Below are positions 17,820-27,059 of a stretch of DNA of 64,000 nt, piece after piece. A program made the translations under genes and the position numbers. The first letter of the stretch is position 1; each line of letters begins with the position of its first letter. The DNA is from Desulfobaculum sp044987625. Lineage in GTDB: Bacteria; Desulfobacterota; Desulfovibrionia; Desulfovibrionales; Desulfovibrionaceae. Location of the stretch: positions 1,178,001 through 1,242,000 of the forward strand of contig NZ_JBJDSB010000002.1 of assembly GCF_044987625.1 (NCBI RefSeq), read 5' to 3'. The notes under the pieces are model-generated. The model was not told where the DNA came from. It ran no database searches and saw only the letters and a program-made list of their open reading frames with translations.

Positions 17820-20312
17820 GTGAAGAAACCGTTTCGTAAAAGCACAAGGATGCGCCGCATTATCGCCACGCTGGCGCTGGTCCTGACCCTGTCCGCCCCC
17901 GCGGCATACGCGGGCGACGCCGCGCCCGCACAAAACGCCACCAAAGACGCCGCACCCACCGAAACCGCGACAAACGCCACCGAGCAGGACGAGCGCGTCC
18001 TGACCATGGAAGAGATGAAAATCACGGCAGAAGAGCATGAGCAAGGCAAAGCCGTCATTGACCGCACAATGCTGGACCGCCTGCCCTCCACCTCATCCAG
18101 CATCACCGAAACCCTGCGCACCCAGCCAAACGTCCAGTTCGACGACGGCTTCGGCTCCTCCACGCAGGGCGGAGAGTTGACGCCGCCCAAGATTTCCATC
18201 GGCGGCGGCAAATACTATCAGAACGCCTTCACTGTGGACGGCCTGAGCATCAATAACCGCATTGATCCGTCGGGCTTTGACCACAGCAACCCTTCGGCCT
18301 TCCCAGGAAGCCCCGCGCAAGGGATGTTCCTGGACACCGACCTGCTGGAAAAAGTCGAAGTCTACACCTCCAACATTTCCGCAAAGCACGGCGGCTTCCT
18401 CGGCGGTGTGGTCAATGCGGAAATCCGCGATCCATCAGGCGAGTTCGGCGGCAAGGTGAAAGTCCGCCACACCCGCGACAAATGGACCAACCAGCGCGTT
18501 GCCGACGGCGAGGCCTTTGAAAAGTCCTCCTCCCCGGACAACCAGCCCCGGTTCAGCAAATACGAAGGCTCTTTCTCCATGGATGTGCCCATCTCGGAGC
18601 AGACCAGCGCCCTGTTTGCCTACGACGTCAAGCACGCCACCATTCCGCTGTATTACATGGACGGCGAAAAGGACCAGACGCGCGTCAGCCAGAACTTCCT
18701 CGCCAAGGTTGTGCACGACATCGACAGCGATACGTCCATTGACTTCACCGCCATCTACGCCCCCTACGCGGCGGATTGCTTTACCGCCAGCAACAAGGAT
18801 TCCGAATACACCATCACCAATGGCGGCTCGTCCTTCACCCTCGGCCTTGAGCACGCCATGGACCTTGGCACCGTGGAATTCCGCACCGGCTACTCCCAAA
18901 TGCGAACCGAACGCGACGCGGACAACAATATCCACACCACTTGGACAAAAGAGAACAACTCCTCCACACAGTGGGGTGACAACAACAAACTCGCCAAAGA
19001 AGGCGGCTTCGGCAGCGCATATAACGAGCAGCGCTCCCTGTCCTCCATGCTGGACTTCAGCACCCGGGAAATGGCCCTCGGCTCCACCACCCATGTGCTG
19101 AACATGGGCCTTGCGCATGAGAACGTCTTTGGCAAATACGAACAGAAAGACGACCGCATCGCCTACTATGGTCCCGACCTGCAAGCTGGGGTCATCGACA
19201 ACGGCAGCGGCGGCATCATCGCTGACGAACAGTACACCAAATTCAAAAGCGTCAAGGGGGCAACCTCCCGCTCCGCCTCCTTGAACCTTCTTGGTGCATA
19301 TGTTGAAGACGAAATGAGCATCGGCGACCTCACCCTGCGCCCGGGGATCCGCCTCTCCTATGACGATTTCATGGAAAACACCAACCTCGAACCCCGATTC
19401 AAGGCCACCTACGACATTTTCGGTGACGGCGACTATACAATCATTGGTGGTGCCAACCGCTACTACGGGGCCCCGCTTCTCACCTACGCCCTGCGCTCTG
19501 ATGAGCCGACTGAAATGTATTGGCGTTCTTTGTCGGGCAATACTCCCGGTCCATGGAACCATCTCAAGTCCCAAGGCAACAACAGCTACGACATCACCGG
19601 GCTGGACACCCCCTACTCGGATGAACTGATGCTGGGCGGCACGGCCAACCTCTGGGGCGGCACCCTCTCCCTTGAGTACGTCAAGCGTGAAGGGCACGAC
19701 CAGTTCGCCTCGCACCGCGACGGCAAGTTTGGCAAAGAGTACATCATGACCAACGATGGTGAAACGGAATACACCGGATACACCATCAGCTATGAGAAGA
19801 TGGTCAAGAACCATTACTTCAGCATTGGCGCCACGTACTCTGAAAACGAAACCAACTTCAACGACTTTCTTGACTCGTCCAACAACGACTTCATGGCCGG
19901 ATACGACTTTGACAAAGTCTACTACGACGGGGAACTCATCAACCGTGATGAATTGCCCGCCTCCAACTTCAACCGTCCGTGGGTGCTGACCTTTATCTAC
20001 AGCGGCCGTTTCTACGACAAGCTGACCTTCACCAACACCACCCGCTACGTCACGGGCATGCGCGCCATCTCCAAAGACGGCACCTACACGGATGACGACG
20101 GCATCAGGTACTACAAGTACGACGACAAAAACATCTCCGATGCCATGACCTTCGACTGGCAGATCGACTACGAGGCGTGGAAGTACAAGAACCAGCTGCT
20201 GACGCTAAACCTCACCGTGACCAACGTCTTTGACGCCACGTCCATCGTGGACAGCGACGGCAACCGCCTGACCGGTCGGCAGTTCTGGGCCGGTATGACC
20301 TACGAGTTCTAA
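17820..20312 (+). CDS. TonB-dependent outer-membrane receptor
   Basis: An 830-residue TonB-dependent receptor. It has a signal peptide (RRIIATLALVLTLSAPAAYA), a candidate TonB-box region near VLTMEEMKITAEE, a plug domain with FTVDGLSINNRIDPSGFDHS and LLEKVEVYTSNISAKHGGFL, and a 22-strand-type barrel ending in the aromatic FWAGMTYEF. I take the GTG at 17820 as start, preceded by a GAGGAG site; the ATG at 17745 would put the Fur-like promoter inside the gene. The ligand is unknown. The adjacent M16 protease, TonB2 module and peptide importer suggest a peptide or protein ligand, but a metal chelate is equally possible given the Fur-like box. The ABC genes follow without a gap. Confidence 0.9.
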   Translation: MKKPFRKSTRMRRIIATLALVLTLSAPAAYAGDAAPAQNATKDAAPTETATNATEQDERVLTMEEMKITAEEHEQGKAVIDRTMLDRLPSTSSSITETLRTQPNVQFDDGFGSSTQGGELTPPKISIGGGKYYQNAFTVDGLSINNRIDPSGFDHSNPSAFPGSPAQGMFLDTDLLEKVEVYTSNISAKHGGFLGGVVNAEIRDPSGEFGGKVKVRHTRDKWTNQRVADGEAFEKSSSPDNQPRFSKYEGSFSMDVPISEQTSALFAYDVKHATIPLYYMDGEKDQTRVSQNFLAKVVHDIDSDTSIDFTAIYAPYAADCFTASNKDSEYTITNGGSSFTLGLEHAMDLGTVEFRTGYSQMRTERDADNNIHTTWTKENNSSTQWGDNNKLAKEGGFGSAYNEQRSLSSMLDFSTREMALGSTTHVLNMGLAHENVFGKYEQKDDRIAYYGPDLQAGVIDNGSGGIIADEQYTKFKSVKGATSRSASLNLLGAYVEDEMSIGDLTLRPGIRLSYDDFMENTNLEPRFKATYDIFGDGDYTIIGGANRYYGAPLLTYALRSDEPTEMYWRSLSGNTPGPWNHLKSQGNNSYDITGLDTPYSDELMLGGTANLWGGTLSLEYVKREGHDQFASHRDGKFGKEYIMTNDGETEYTGYTISYEKMVKNHYFSIGATYSENETNFNDFLDSSNNDFMAGYDFDKVYYDGELINRDELPASNFNRPWVLTFIYSGRFYDKLTFTNTTRYVTGMRAISKDGTYTDDDGIRYYKYDDKNISDAMTFDWQIDYEAWKYKNQLLTLNLTVTNVFDATSIVDSDGNRLTGRQFWAGMTYEF

Positions 20313-20313
20313 G

Positions 20314-21207
20314 ATGCACAGCGGACCAGTCATATCCTGCCGCGACCTGCGGCACAGCTACGGGGAGAAGACCGTTCTGGACGGGCTGACCTTCGACGTG
20401 GAGCCGGGGAGCATCTTTGGGCTGTTGGGCAAGAACGGCGCGGGAAAGACCACCACCATCAACATCCTGATGGGCTTCCTGCGCCCGCTGTCCGGCCAGT
20501 GCCGCGTCCTCGGCGAGCCAAGCAACGACATTGCCCCGGCCACCCGGCGCGACATCGGCCTGCTGCACGAGCGGTTCATCCAGTACGACTTCATGTCCAT
20601 TGAGGAGATAGAGCGCTTTCACGCCGCCTTCTACCCCAAGTGGGAGCGGGACGTGTTCTATGACCTTGTCGGACGGCTGGATGTTCCCGTGACGCGGCGC
20701 ATCTCGCGTATGTCCTGCGGACAGCGCTCGCAGGTGGTGCTGGGCCTCATCATGGCCCAAACCCCGCGCCTGATGCTGCTGGACGACTACTCCATGGGGC
20801 TGGATGTCGGCTATCGGCGGCTGTTCCTTGAGTTTCTTCAGGAATATGTAGCCGAGCGCGGCACCACCGTGCTTGTCACCTCCCACGTGGTGCAGGACCT
20901 CGACAAGCTCATTGACCGGATGGTCATCATCCAAAGCGGCAAGACCCTTGTCACCGGACGGAAGGAAGACTTCTTGGACTCCTTCCACGGCTACAGACTG
21001 CCGCGTACGGAAGTCACGGACCGCCTGCGCCCCACAGGGCACATTGCCAATGTGGAGCACAGCGCCGCGACAACCAGCATCTACGGCTATCTGGCCTATG
21101 ACGAGATGCGCGCCGCCCTTGCCTCGGCAGGTGTGGCTGTGGATGACCTGACGGAAATGCCCATGGACTTCGAAGACGCCTTCATCGGCATCACCGGTAA
21201 ATACTAA
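20314..21207 (+). CDS. ABC transporter ATP-binding protein (YtrB-like)
   Basis: A 297-residue ATPase with Walker A GKNGAGKT, the Q-loop region GEPSNDIAPATRRD, an atypical signature MSCGQRSQV in place of LSGGQ, Walker B LMLLDDY (Asp where the catalytic Glu is usual) and an H-loop TSHVV. Both changes resemble the YtrB-type ATPases of ABC-2 systems. It starts one base after the receptor stop, so it is translationally coupled to it. With the next two membrane proteins it probably forms an ABC transporter linked to the receptor. Import or export cannot be told from the sequence. Confidence 0.85.
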   Translation: MHSGPVISCRDLRHSYGEKTVLDGLTFDVEPGSIFGLLGKNGAGKTTTINILMGFLRPLSGQCRVLGEPSNDIAPATRRDIGLLHERFIQYDFMSIEEIERFHAAFYPKWERDVFYDLVGRLDVPVTRRISRMSCGQRSQVVLGLIMAQTPRLMLLDDYSMGLDVGYRRLFLEFLQEYVAERGTTVLVTSHVVQDLDKLIDRMVIIQSGKTLVTGRKEDFLDSFHGYRLPRTEVTDRLRPTGHIANVEHSAATTSIYGYLAYDEMRAALASAGVAVDDLTEMPMDFEDAFIGITGKY

Positions 21208-21253
21208 GTACGACGCGGGGGCGCAGCATGCGCCCCCGCCATTTGGAGAACGC

Positions 21254-21925
21254 ATGCATTCTGCATTGGCATACAAGGAGTGGCTGAAGCTGCGACGCGT
21301 GTTTTGGGTGCCGCTGGCTGTTGCCGCTCTCGCCCTTGGCTACACGCTGGTCAGCTTTCGCCACGTCGCGGAAGTCATTGGCCCGGTCATGCTGTGGCTG
21401 GACGCCGTCTTCTACGAGAAAGTGTTTTACAACCACGTGCAGTTGGTCACGGCCTTCTCGGGCATCTGGTTTGCGCTGTTTCAGTTTGTGCCGGAGTGTT
21501 CGGGCAAGCGCCTGCGCCTGCTCTTTCACCTGCCCGTGCCGCACCGCAAGGCCATCTATTCCATCGTCGCCATCGGCCTTGGGGCGACCCTTGGCGTGGC
21601 GGCACTCACTTTGGCGGGCGTGGCGGCCATTGTGGCGGCATATCTGCCCGCAGAGGTCGTTGTAAGCGCCATGATGACCACTGCGCCGTGGCTGCTGGCG
21701 GGCATCCCCGCATATATGGGGACAGCACTCGTCATCATGGAACCCCGCCCCGCGCGAAAGCTCTTCCTCAGCGCCATTTTTGTCCTGTTTCTGCTGCCGC
21801 TCTTTGATAACCCCGTCCCGGCGGCCTATGGTCCCATTTTGCCCGGCTACGCGGTTCTGTGCCTGCTATGGCTTCTGCCGCTTGACCTTCTGGCCCACCG
21901 CTTCAAAAGGGGGACGACATGGTAG
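21254..21925 (+). CDS. ABC-type membrane protein, likely permease
   Basis: A 223-residue protein with about six hydrophobic segments (for example VFWVPLAVAALALGYTLVSF and the AIYSIVAIGLGATLGVAALT region). The N-terminal ALAYKEWLKLRRVF is the kind of amphipathic start common in ABC-2-type permeases. GGAG sits nine bases before the ATG. It overlaps the next gene by seven bases, so the two are coupled. No specific family name is assigned with confidence. Confidence 0.75.
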   Translation: MHSALAYKEWLKLRRVFWVPLAVAALALGYTLVSFRHVAEVIGPVMLWLDAVFYEKVFYNHVQLVTAFSGIWFALFQFVPECSGKRLRLLFHLPVPHRKAIYSIVAIGLGATLGVAALTLAGVAAIVAAYLPAEVVVSAMMTTAPWLLAGIPAYMGTALVIMEPRPARKLFLSAIFVLFLLPLFDNPVPAAYGPILPGYAVLCLLWLLPLDLLAHRFKRGTTW

Positions 21926-23163
21926 CCCTCGCCCGCGCCTGCGCGCTCGCCATCATCATCTTTGTGCTTGCCAGCACCCTGCCCATTGTGGCGCATAAGG
22001 CCACCAGCACCCGCTCCGGCACGCCTGTGGTCTTCTACAGTTCCGTGCTGGAACGCTTTGTTATGCAAAAAAGCACGGACAGCGGCCTTGAGCGCTTTGA
22101 CGAAAACGGCACGCCCCTTGACTACGTGGCTTATTGCCGCGCCCTGCCCTTCATGTTCCACGGCAACCTTGCCAAGTGGGGGCAGTGGGACGGCATGGTC
22201 AAGGGCCAGCCCTTCACCGCAGAACAGATTGCCCGGCGCATGCAGTTCATCCGTCTGTCCCCGCGCGATATCAATACCCCAGAGCCACCCCTTGGCCTGC
22301 TTATGGAGTCCTCCCCGCGCGGCACCAATCTGGAGTATCCCCCGGATATGTTCCGCCTTGGGGAGAGGCTGGAGTTTCTGGACTGCAAAACCAACCGCGT
22401 GAATGCCGAAAAATCCCAGCGCTTCACCGCCGCCCTCAAGGACGCGGGCTTCACCTTCCCCGGCGTGTTAGCGGCCATGAATCCCACCAACCAAAAGCCC
22501 TTTGACTGGGGCGCGTTTCTGCTGGACGGCACCGGCCGGCTGTTCCACCTGCTGATGGTCAAGGGCGAGCCGGTCTGCCGCAATACAGGCCAGCGCTTTG
22601 ACCAGCCGGTGCGCAAAATCATCGTCGCCGAGGCAGAACGCCGCGAGTTCTACGCCCTTGTGGTCACGGAGACGGACATCCACGCCATTGCCTGCGACGG
22701 CTACCGTCGCATGACCTTCCCCCTTAAGGGCTATTCGCCGGATACCGACTCCGTTCGCATTCTCGCAACACCGCTGAACATCATGGTGCAACAGCAAACG
22801 CCGACCACGCTGCGTAGCGTTGCCCTTGATACCACGTGGTCCGAGGTCCACAGCCTCTCTAATGATATATACAACCCGACCAAGGAGCGCCGCGCCGAGC
22901 TTGTCGCTTTTTTCCTGCCTTTTAAAATCACCACATCCAGTCCGCTGAGCCGCTTTGCGGGCATTGCGCCGACTGATGTGTTTGCCTACCCCCTGTGGTC
23001 CGCGGCAGGATGTCTCTTTGCGATACTCCTCTACATCCCGCTCCACAGACGCCGATTCCGCCGCCTGCCAAAGGCTGCGGACGTCCTCCTCCTTGCCGGT
23101 ACGGGCTTCTATGGCCTTGTGGCCATGGCCGCCTTCGGCCCCCTCGCAAGTCCGGACGAATAG
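21919..23163 (+). CDS. Membrane-anchored protein of the ABC trio, DUF4857-like
   Basis: A 414-residue protein with an N-terminal membrane anchor (residues ~5-22), a large extracytoplasmic domain (~25-345) and two C-terminal helices around YPLWSAAGCLFAILLYIPLH and VLLLAGTGFYGLVAMAAFG. It resembles the DUF4857 proteins that accompany ABC and TonB-receptor genes; that assignment is from memory and moderate. The periplasmic domain could hand ligand to or from the transporter. It is the last gene before a strong terminator. Confidence 0.65.
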   Translation: MVALARACALAIIIFVLASTLPIVAHKATSTRSGTPVVFYSSVLERFVMQKSTDSGLERFDENGTPLDYVAYCRALPFMFHGNLAKWGQWDGMVKGQPFTAEQIARRMQFIRLSPRDINTPEPPLGLLMESSPRGTNLEYPPDMFRLGERLEFLDCKTNRVNAEKSQRFTAALKDAGFTFPGVLAAMNPTNQKPFDWGAFLLDGTGRLFHLLMVKGEPVCRNTGQRFDQPVRKIIVAEAERREFYALVVTETDIHAIACDGYRRMTFPLKGYSPDTDSVRILATPLNIMVQQQTPTTLRSVALDTTWSEVHSLSNDIYNPTKERRAELVAFFLPFKITTSSPLSRFAGIAPTDVFAYPLWSAAGCLFAILLYIPLHRRRFRRLPKAADVLLLAGTGFYGLVAMAAFGPLASPDE

Positions 23164-23190
23164 CGCCCTCGTCCGCACATCGCGCCTTCA

Positions 23191-23234
23191 GCCGCCCCGG
23201 TCAGTTGCCGCCTGACCGGGGCGGCTTTCGTTTT
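23191..23234 (+). terminator. Rho-independent terminator after the ABC trio
   Basis: Arms GCCGCCCCGGTCAG / CTGACCGGGGCGGC with a 7-base loop, followed by TTTCGTTTT. It closes the receptor-ABC operon. Confidence 0.93.
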
Positions 23235-23709
23235 ACACAGCCACGCCGCCCCCAGCAGCCAACGCTGTGGAAAACTTCGCCTTTCCCCGCGCTTTTGCGC
23301 GCCCACTCCCGCGGCACAGCGCCCTACCCGGCGCGCTCTCCCCACTGTGGCCCGGCGCACCACCAGCCAACGCTTTTCCGCCTACCCAGTGCACAGACAC
23401 CAGCACAATCCCCCCGCGACGAAATACGAGTTACGCAGTGTGGAATATAACCTCCCAAATCGACACAACATCACTGCACACTGCCACGAGCAAAGGAATA
23501 TCGAAGATATTCCCGCGCGCATACGTTGATCCAAAGCCAAACCTTGACAAAAAACAGCATTCGAGTATTTATATTTAACACTACTGCAGTGCATTCATTT
23601 CGTCTGGCGGCAGGACACACAATCGACACTGAAAAAGAAAGTCTGCATTGCTCTTTACTCACCAAAGTACACCTTCCTGCCACAGAGCATCACTAGACCG
23701 GGAGTAAAC
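23235..23709. other. Upstream region of proVWX
   Basis: A 475-base stretch without a recognisable gene. Its right half is AT-rich and contains a good sigma-70-type promoter near 23544. Short frames in it have no Shine-Dalgarno site and no coding character. Confidence 0.6.
23544..23574 (+). promoter_or_regulatory. Sigma-70-like promoter of proVWX
   Basis: A perfect -35 hexamer TTGACA at 23544-23549 is followed after 16 bases by TATTTA, within TATTTATAT. The predicted transcript would have a leader of roughly 130 bases before proV. Confidence 0.6.
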
Positions 23710-24936
23710 ATGGAAAAAATCCGCGTTCGCAATCTCTCCAAAATCTTCGGCCCCAATCCGCAAAAGGGGCTGCGGCTTTTGGAGAAGGGATTAGCGAAGG
23801 ATGAAATCCTCGAACAGACCGGCATGACCGTTGGCGTCAACTCGGCGTCGTTTGACGTTATGTCTGGCGAAATCTTCGTCATTATGGGGCTTTCCGGCTC
23901 AGGCAAGTCCACCATCGTCCGTATGCTGAATAGGCTCATCGAACCCACGGCAGGCACCGTGGAAGTGGACGGCCAAGACGTCACCGCCATGGGCGAGGAC
24001 GAACTCGTCAAGTTCCGCCTGCACAACATGAGCATGGTCTTTCAGTCCTTTGCGCTTATGCCGCACCAGACTGTTCTGGATAACGCCGCCTTCGGTATGG
24101 AGCTTGCCGGCATCGACAAGGAAAAGCGCCACGCCCGCGCCCGCGAGGCGCTGGAGCAAGTGGGGCTGGCGGGCTGGGAAGACACCTACCCCAACCAGCT
24201 CAGTGGCGGCATGCAGCAGCGCGTGGGCCTTGCGCGCGGACTGGCCGTTGACCCGGACATCCTGCTCATGGACGAGGCCTTCTCCGCCCTCGACCCCCTC
24301 ATCAGGACCGAAATGCAGGACGAACTGCTCAAGCTGCAGGAGGAAGACCAGCGCACCATCGTCTTCATCTCGCACGACCTTGACGAAGCTCTGCGCATTG
24401 GCGACCGCATCGCCATTATGGAAGGGGGCAGCGTCATTCAGGTGGGCACGCCGGAAGAAATTTTGCAAAACCCGGCCAACGCTTACGTCCGCGCCTTCTT
24501 CCGCGGGGTGGACCCCACCGGCGTCATCTCCGCCGGGGACATTGCCCGCGACACGTACCCCACCATCGTCATGACCAAGCAGGGCAACCTGCGCACCACC
24601 CACGAGCTCCTCAGCGGCAGCGAACGCGACTACGGCATCGTGCTGGATACGCGCCACCGCTACCTTGGCATGGTTTCGTCCGAATCCGTCATCGAAGCGC
24701 TGGACGCCGCCCAAAGCGACGGCGACAAGTCCTTGCGCCGAGCCTTCCTCCCCGATGTCACGCCTGTGGATGTCAGCGACTCCATGCAGGAGCTTTTGCC
24801 CTCGCTTGCGGCGCGGGGCTGGCCTGTCCCCGTCGTTGCCGACGGCAACGTGTACAAGGGCGTTGTTTCGCGCAACCGCTTCCTGCGCACGCTGCACCGT
24901 ACGGAAGAGGACATCGAAGAAGCACAATCCGCATAA
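23710..24936 (+). CDS. proV: Glycine betaine/proline betaine ABC transporter ATP-binding protein ProV
   Basis: A 408-residue ATPase of the ProV/OpuAA type: N-terminal IFGPNPQKGLRLLEKG extension, Walker A GLSGSGKST, signature LSGGMQQRVGLARGL, Walker B ILLMDEAFSALDPL, H-loop FISHDLDEAL. The C-terminal part (~residues 280-405) holds tandem CBS domains, which in OpuA sense ionic strength. It drives uptake of compatible solutes under osmotic stress. GGGAG lies before the ATG, and proW follows after 18 bases. Confidence 0.96.
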   Translation: MEKIRVRNLSKIFGPNPQKGLRLLEKGLAKDEILEQTGMTVGVNSASFDVMSGEIFVIMGLSGSGKSTIVRMLNRLIEPTAGTVEVDGQDVTAMGEDELVKFRLHNMSMVFQSFALMPHQTVLDNAAFGMELAGIDKEKRHARAREALEQVGLAGWEDTYPNQLSGGMQQRVGLARGLAVDPDILLMDEAFSALDPLIRTEMQDELLKLQEEDQRTIVFISHDLDEALRIGDRIAIMEGGSVIQVGTPEEILQNPANAYVRAFFRGVDPTGVISAGDIARDTYPTIVMTKQGNLRTTHELLSGSERDYGIVLDTRHRYLGMVSSESVIEALDAAQSDGDKSLRRAFLPDVTPVDVSDSMQELLPSLAARGWPVPVVADGNVYKGVVSRNRFLRTLHRTEEDIEEAQSA

Positions 24937-24954
24937 CAGCGAGGACGATACTCC

Positions 24955-25788
24955 ATGTTCAACGAACAGATTATCCCCCTCGACGCCTGGGTCACCCAGT
25001 TCGTCGATTGGCTGGTAGATAACTACCGAGACATTTTCCAGAGCATCAAATGGCCCGTGGAACAAACGCTGAACGGCTTTGACGCCGGACTGAACGCTCT
25101 ACACCCGCTCATCATCATTGCGGTGGTGGCCTTTGCCGCGTGGCGTTTTTCCGGCTACAAGCTGTCCATTTTCTCCATCATCACTTTTGTGCTTGTGGGG
25201 CTGCTTGGTCTGTGGGAGCAGTCCATGACGACCCTCGCCATGGTGCTCTCCTCCGTGCTGTTCTGCGCCCTTGCGGGCATTCCCCTTGGCATTGCCGCGG
25301 GCCGCAGCGACCAGTTCGAGGCCGGGATACGCCCGGTCCTTGACGCCATGCAGACCACACCGGCCTTCGTCTACCTTGTGCCCATTGTGATGTTGTTTTC
25401 CGTGGGCAACGTGGCGGGCGTTCTGGCAACCATCATCTTTGCCCTGCCCCCCATCATCAGGCTGACCAGCCTTGGTATCCGCGGCGTCCACCCCGAGCTG
25501 GTGGAGGCGGCGCAGGCCTTTGGCGCCACGCGCACACAGGTGCTTATCAAGGTTCAGATACCCCTTGCCATGCCCACCATTCTCGCCGGGCTGAACCAGA
25601 CCATCATGATGGCGCTGTCCATGGTCGTTATTGCCGCGCTCATTGGCGCGGGCGGCCTTGGCTCACCAGTCATTCTTGGTCTGAACACTTTGGATATCGG
25701 GCGCGCCGTCATCGGCGGCCTCGCCATCGTCCTCATCGCCATTGTGCTCGACAGGATCACACAGTCGATGGCGCACAAAAAATCCTAA
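24955..25788 (+). CDS. proW: Glycine betaine/proline betaine ABC transporter permease ProW
   Basis: A 277-residue permease with about six membrane helices and the family text RSDQFEAGIRPVLDAMQTTP and FVYLVPIVMLFSVGNVAGVL; the EAA loop is VHPELVEAAQAFGATRTQVL. It forms the channel of the ProVWX osmoprotectant importer, between proV (18-base gap) and proX (15-base gap). Length and motifs are normal for the OpuAB/ProW family. Confidence 0.96.
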   Translation: MFNEQIIPLDAWVTQFVDWLVDNYRDIFQSIKWPVEQTLNGFDAGLNALHPLIIIAVVAFAAWRFSGYKLSIFSIITFVLVGLLGLWEQSMTTLAMVLSSVLFCALAGIPLGIAAGRSDQFEAGIRPVLDAMQTTPAFVYLVPIVMLFSVGNVAGVLATIIFALPPIIRLTSLGIRGVHPELVEAAQAFGATRTQVLIKVQIPLAMPTILAGLNQTIMMALSMVVIAALIGAGGLGSPVILGLNTLDIGRAVIGGLAIVLIAIVLDRITQSMAHKKS

Positions 25789-25803
25789 AACACAGGAGGC
25801 TCA

Positions 25804-26832
25804 ATGCGACTGCACCATGCACTTCTCACCATTCTCTGCGTGGCCCTTTTGGCCACGTCGGCCATGGCTTCGGACATGAAGCCGGGTGAAGGCGTCACCG
25901 TCAAACCCGCCCGCGCCACATGGAACACCGGCTTCTTCCAGGAGGCCCTTGTCCGCCGCGGTCTGGAGGAGCTGGGCTACGACGTGGACCGCCCCAAGGA
26001 CCTGCAGAACCCCATTTTCTACAAATCCGTCGCCCTTGGTGACGTGGACTACTGGACCAACGGCTGGTTCCCCAACCACGACAGCCAGCTGCCGCGCGGC
26101 TTCTATGACGACGCGCAAAAGGTCGGCTACGTGGTGAAGGCTGGCGGCCTACAGGGCTACTTGGTGTCCAAGCGCGAGGCCGAAAAGTACAACATCACCT
26201 CGCTGGACGACTTCCGCCGCCCGGAAGTCAAAAAGGCCTTTGACCAAAACGGCGACGGCAAGGCCGACCTCACGGCCTGCCCTCCCGGCTGGGGCTGCGA
26301 GAACGTTATCTCCCACCACATGAAGGTCTATGACCTTGGTGACGACATCAACCTCATCAAGGCCTCCTACGAGGCAGGCATGGCGTCCGCCCTTGGCACC
26401 TACAAGAGCGGCGGCCCCGTGTTCTTCTATACCTGGGCGCCCAACTGGACCATCTTTAAGCTGAAGCCCGGCAAGGACGTCGTGTGGATTAACGTCCCCG
26501 AAATCATCCCCTCCGAGGCGCAGGCCCCGGCCAAGGACCGCATGACGGTTTCCGGCATTGAAGGCGCAGCCACCGATCCCATCAAGCTGGGCTTCGTGGT
26601 CAGCGACATCCAGATTGTGGCGAACAAGGAGTTCCTGAAAAAGAACCCCGCCGCCAAAACGTTCATGGAAGAGTTCACCCTGTCCCTGAACGACATCAAC
26701 GAACAGAACACCCGCATGAACGAAGGCGAAAAGTCCGAGCGCGACATCGCCAAGCATGTGGACGAATGGATCGCCAAAAACAAACAGACGTGGAATACTT
26801 GGCTGACCAAGGCGCGTAACGCCGCCAAGTAG
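25804..26832 (+). CDS. proX: Glycine betaine-binding periplasmic protein ProX
   Basis: A 342-residue binding protein with signal peptide (LTILCVALLATSAMA). Family features include ATWNTGFFQEALVRRGLEEL, the aromatic GDVDYWTNGWFPNHDSQLPR segment and CPPGWGCENV with its Cys pair, as in ProX of enterobacteria. Trp and Tyr residues of these segments are expected to form the aromatic cage for the quaternary ammonium head. Strong AGGAGG ribosome site. A terminator follows 18 bases after the stop. Confidence 0.95.
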   Translation: MRLHHALLTILCVALLATSAMASDMKPGEGVTVKPARATWNTGFFQEALVRRGLEELGYDVDRPKDLQNPIFYKSVALGDVDYWTNGWFPNHDSQLPRGFYDDAQKVGYVVKAGGLQGYLVSKREAEKYNITSLDDFRRPEVKKAFDQNGDGKADLTACPPGWGCENVISHHMKVYDLGDDINLIKASYEAGMASALGTYKSGGPVFFYTWAPNWTIFKLKPGKDVVWINVPEIIPSEAQAPAKDRMTVSGIEGAATDPIKLGFVVSDIQIVANKEFLKKNPAAKTFMEEFTLSLNDINEQNTRMNEGEKSERDIAKHVDEWIAKNKQTWNTWLTKARNAAK

Positions 26833-26850
26833 TCACGCTCCCGCGCATAA

Positions 26851-26884
26851 CGCCCCGGCGGGACATCCCGCCGGGGCGTTTTTG
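26851..26884 (+). terminator. Rho-independent terminator after proX
   Basis: Arms CGCCCCGGCGGGA / TCCCGCCGGGGCG, 2-base loop, followed by TTTTTG on the plus strand. Confidence 0.93.
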
Positions 26885-27059
26885 TACGCGCGCCCTCGCA
26901 AAGAGCGACACCTGTGCGCTGAAAAACAGCCCGTTCAACAGTGCACAGCGGATTCTCCTCGGCGCGGCGATGCCATTTCGCAAAGGGCATCCCGCTCATC
27001 CAAACGTCTCCAAAACGCAACGGATTTCCACGACTGAACAGAGAAGCAAGGCCAAACAG

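Noticed and set aside
18435..19814. 459-codon minus-strand open frame
   Set aside because: Antisense of the TonB-dependent receptor; no family text or ribosome site.
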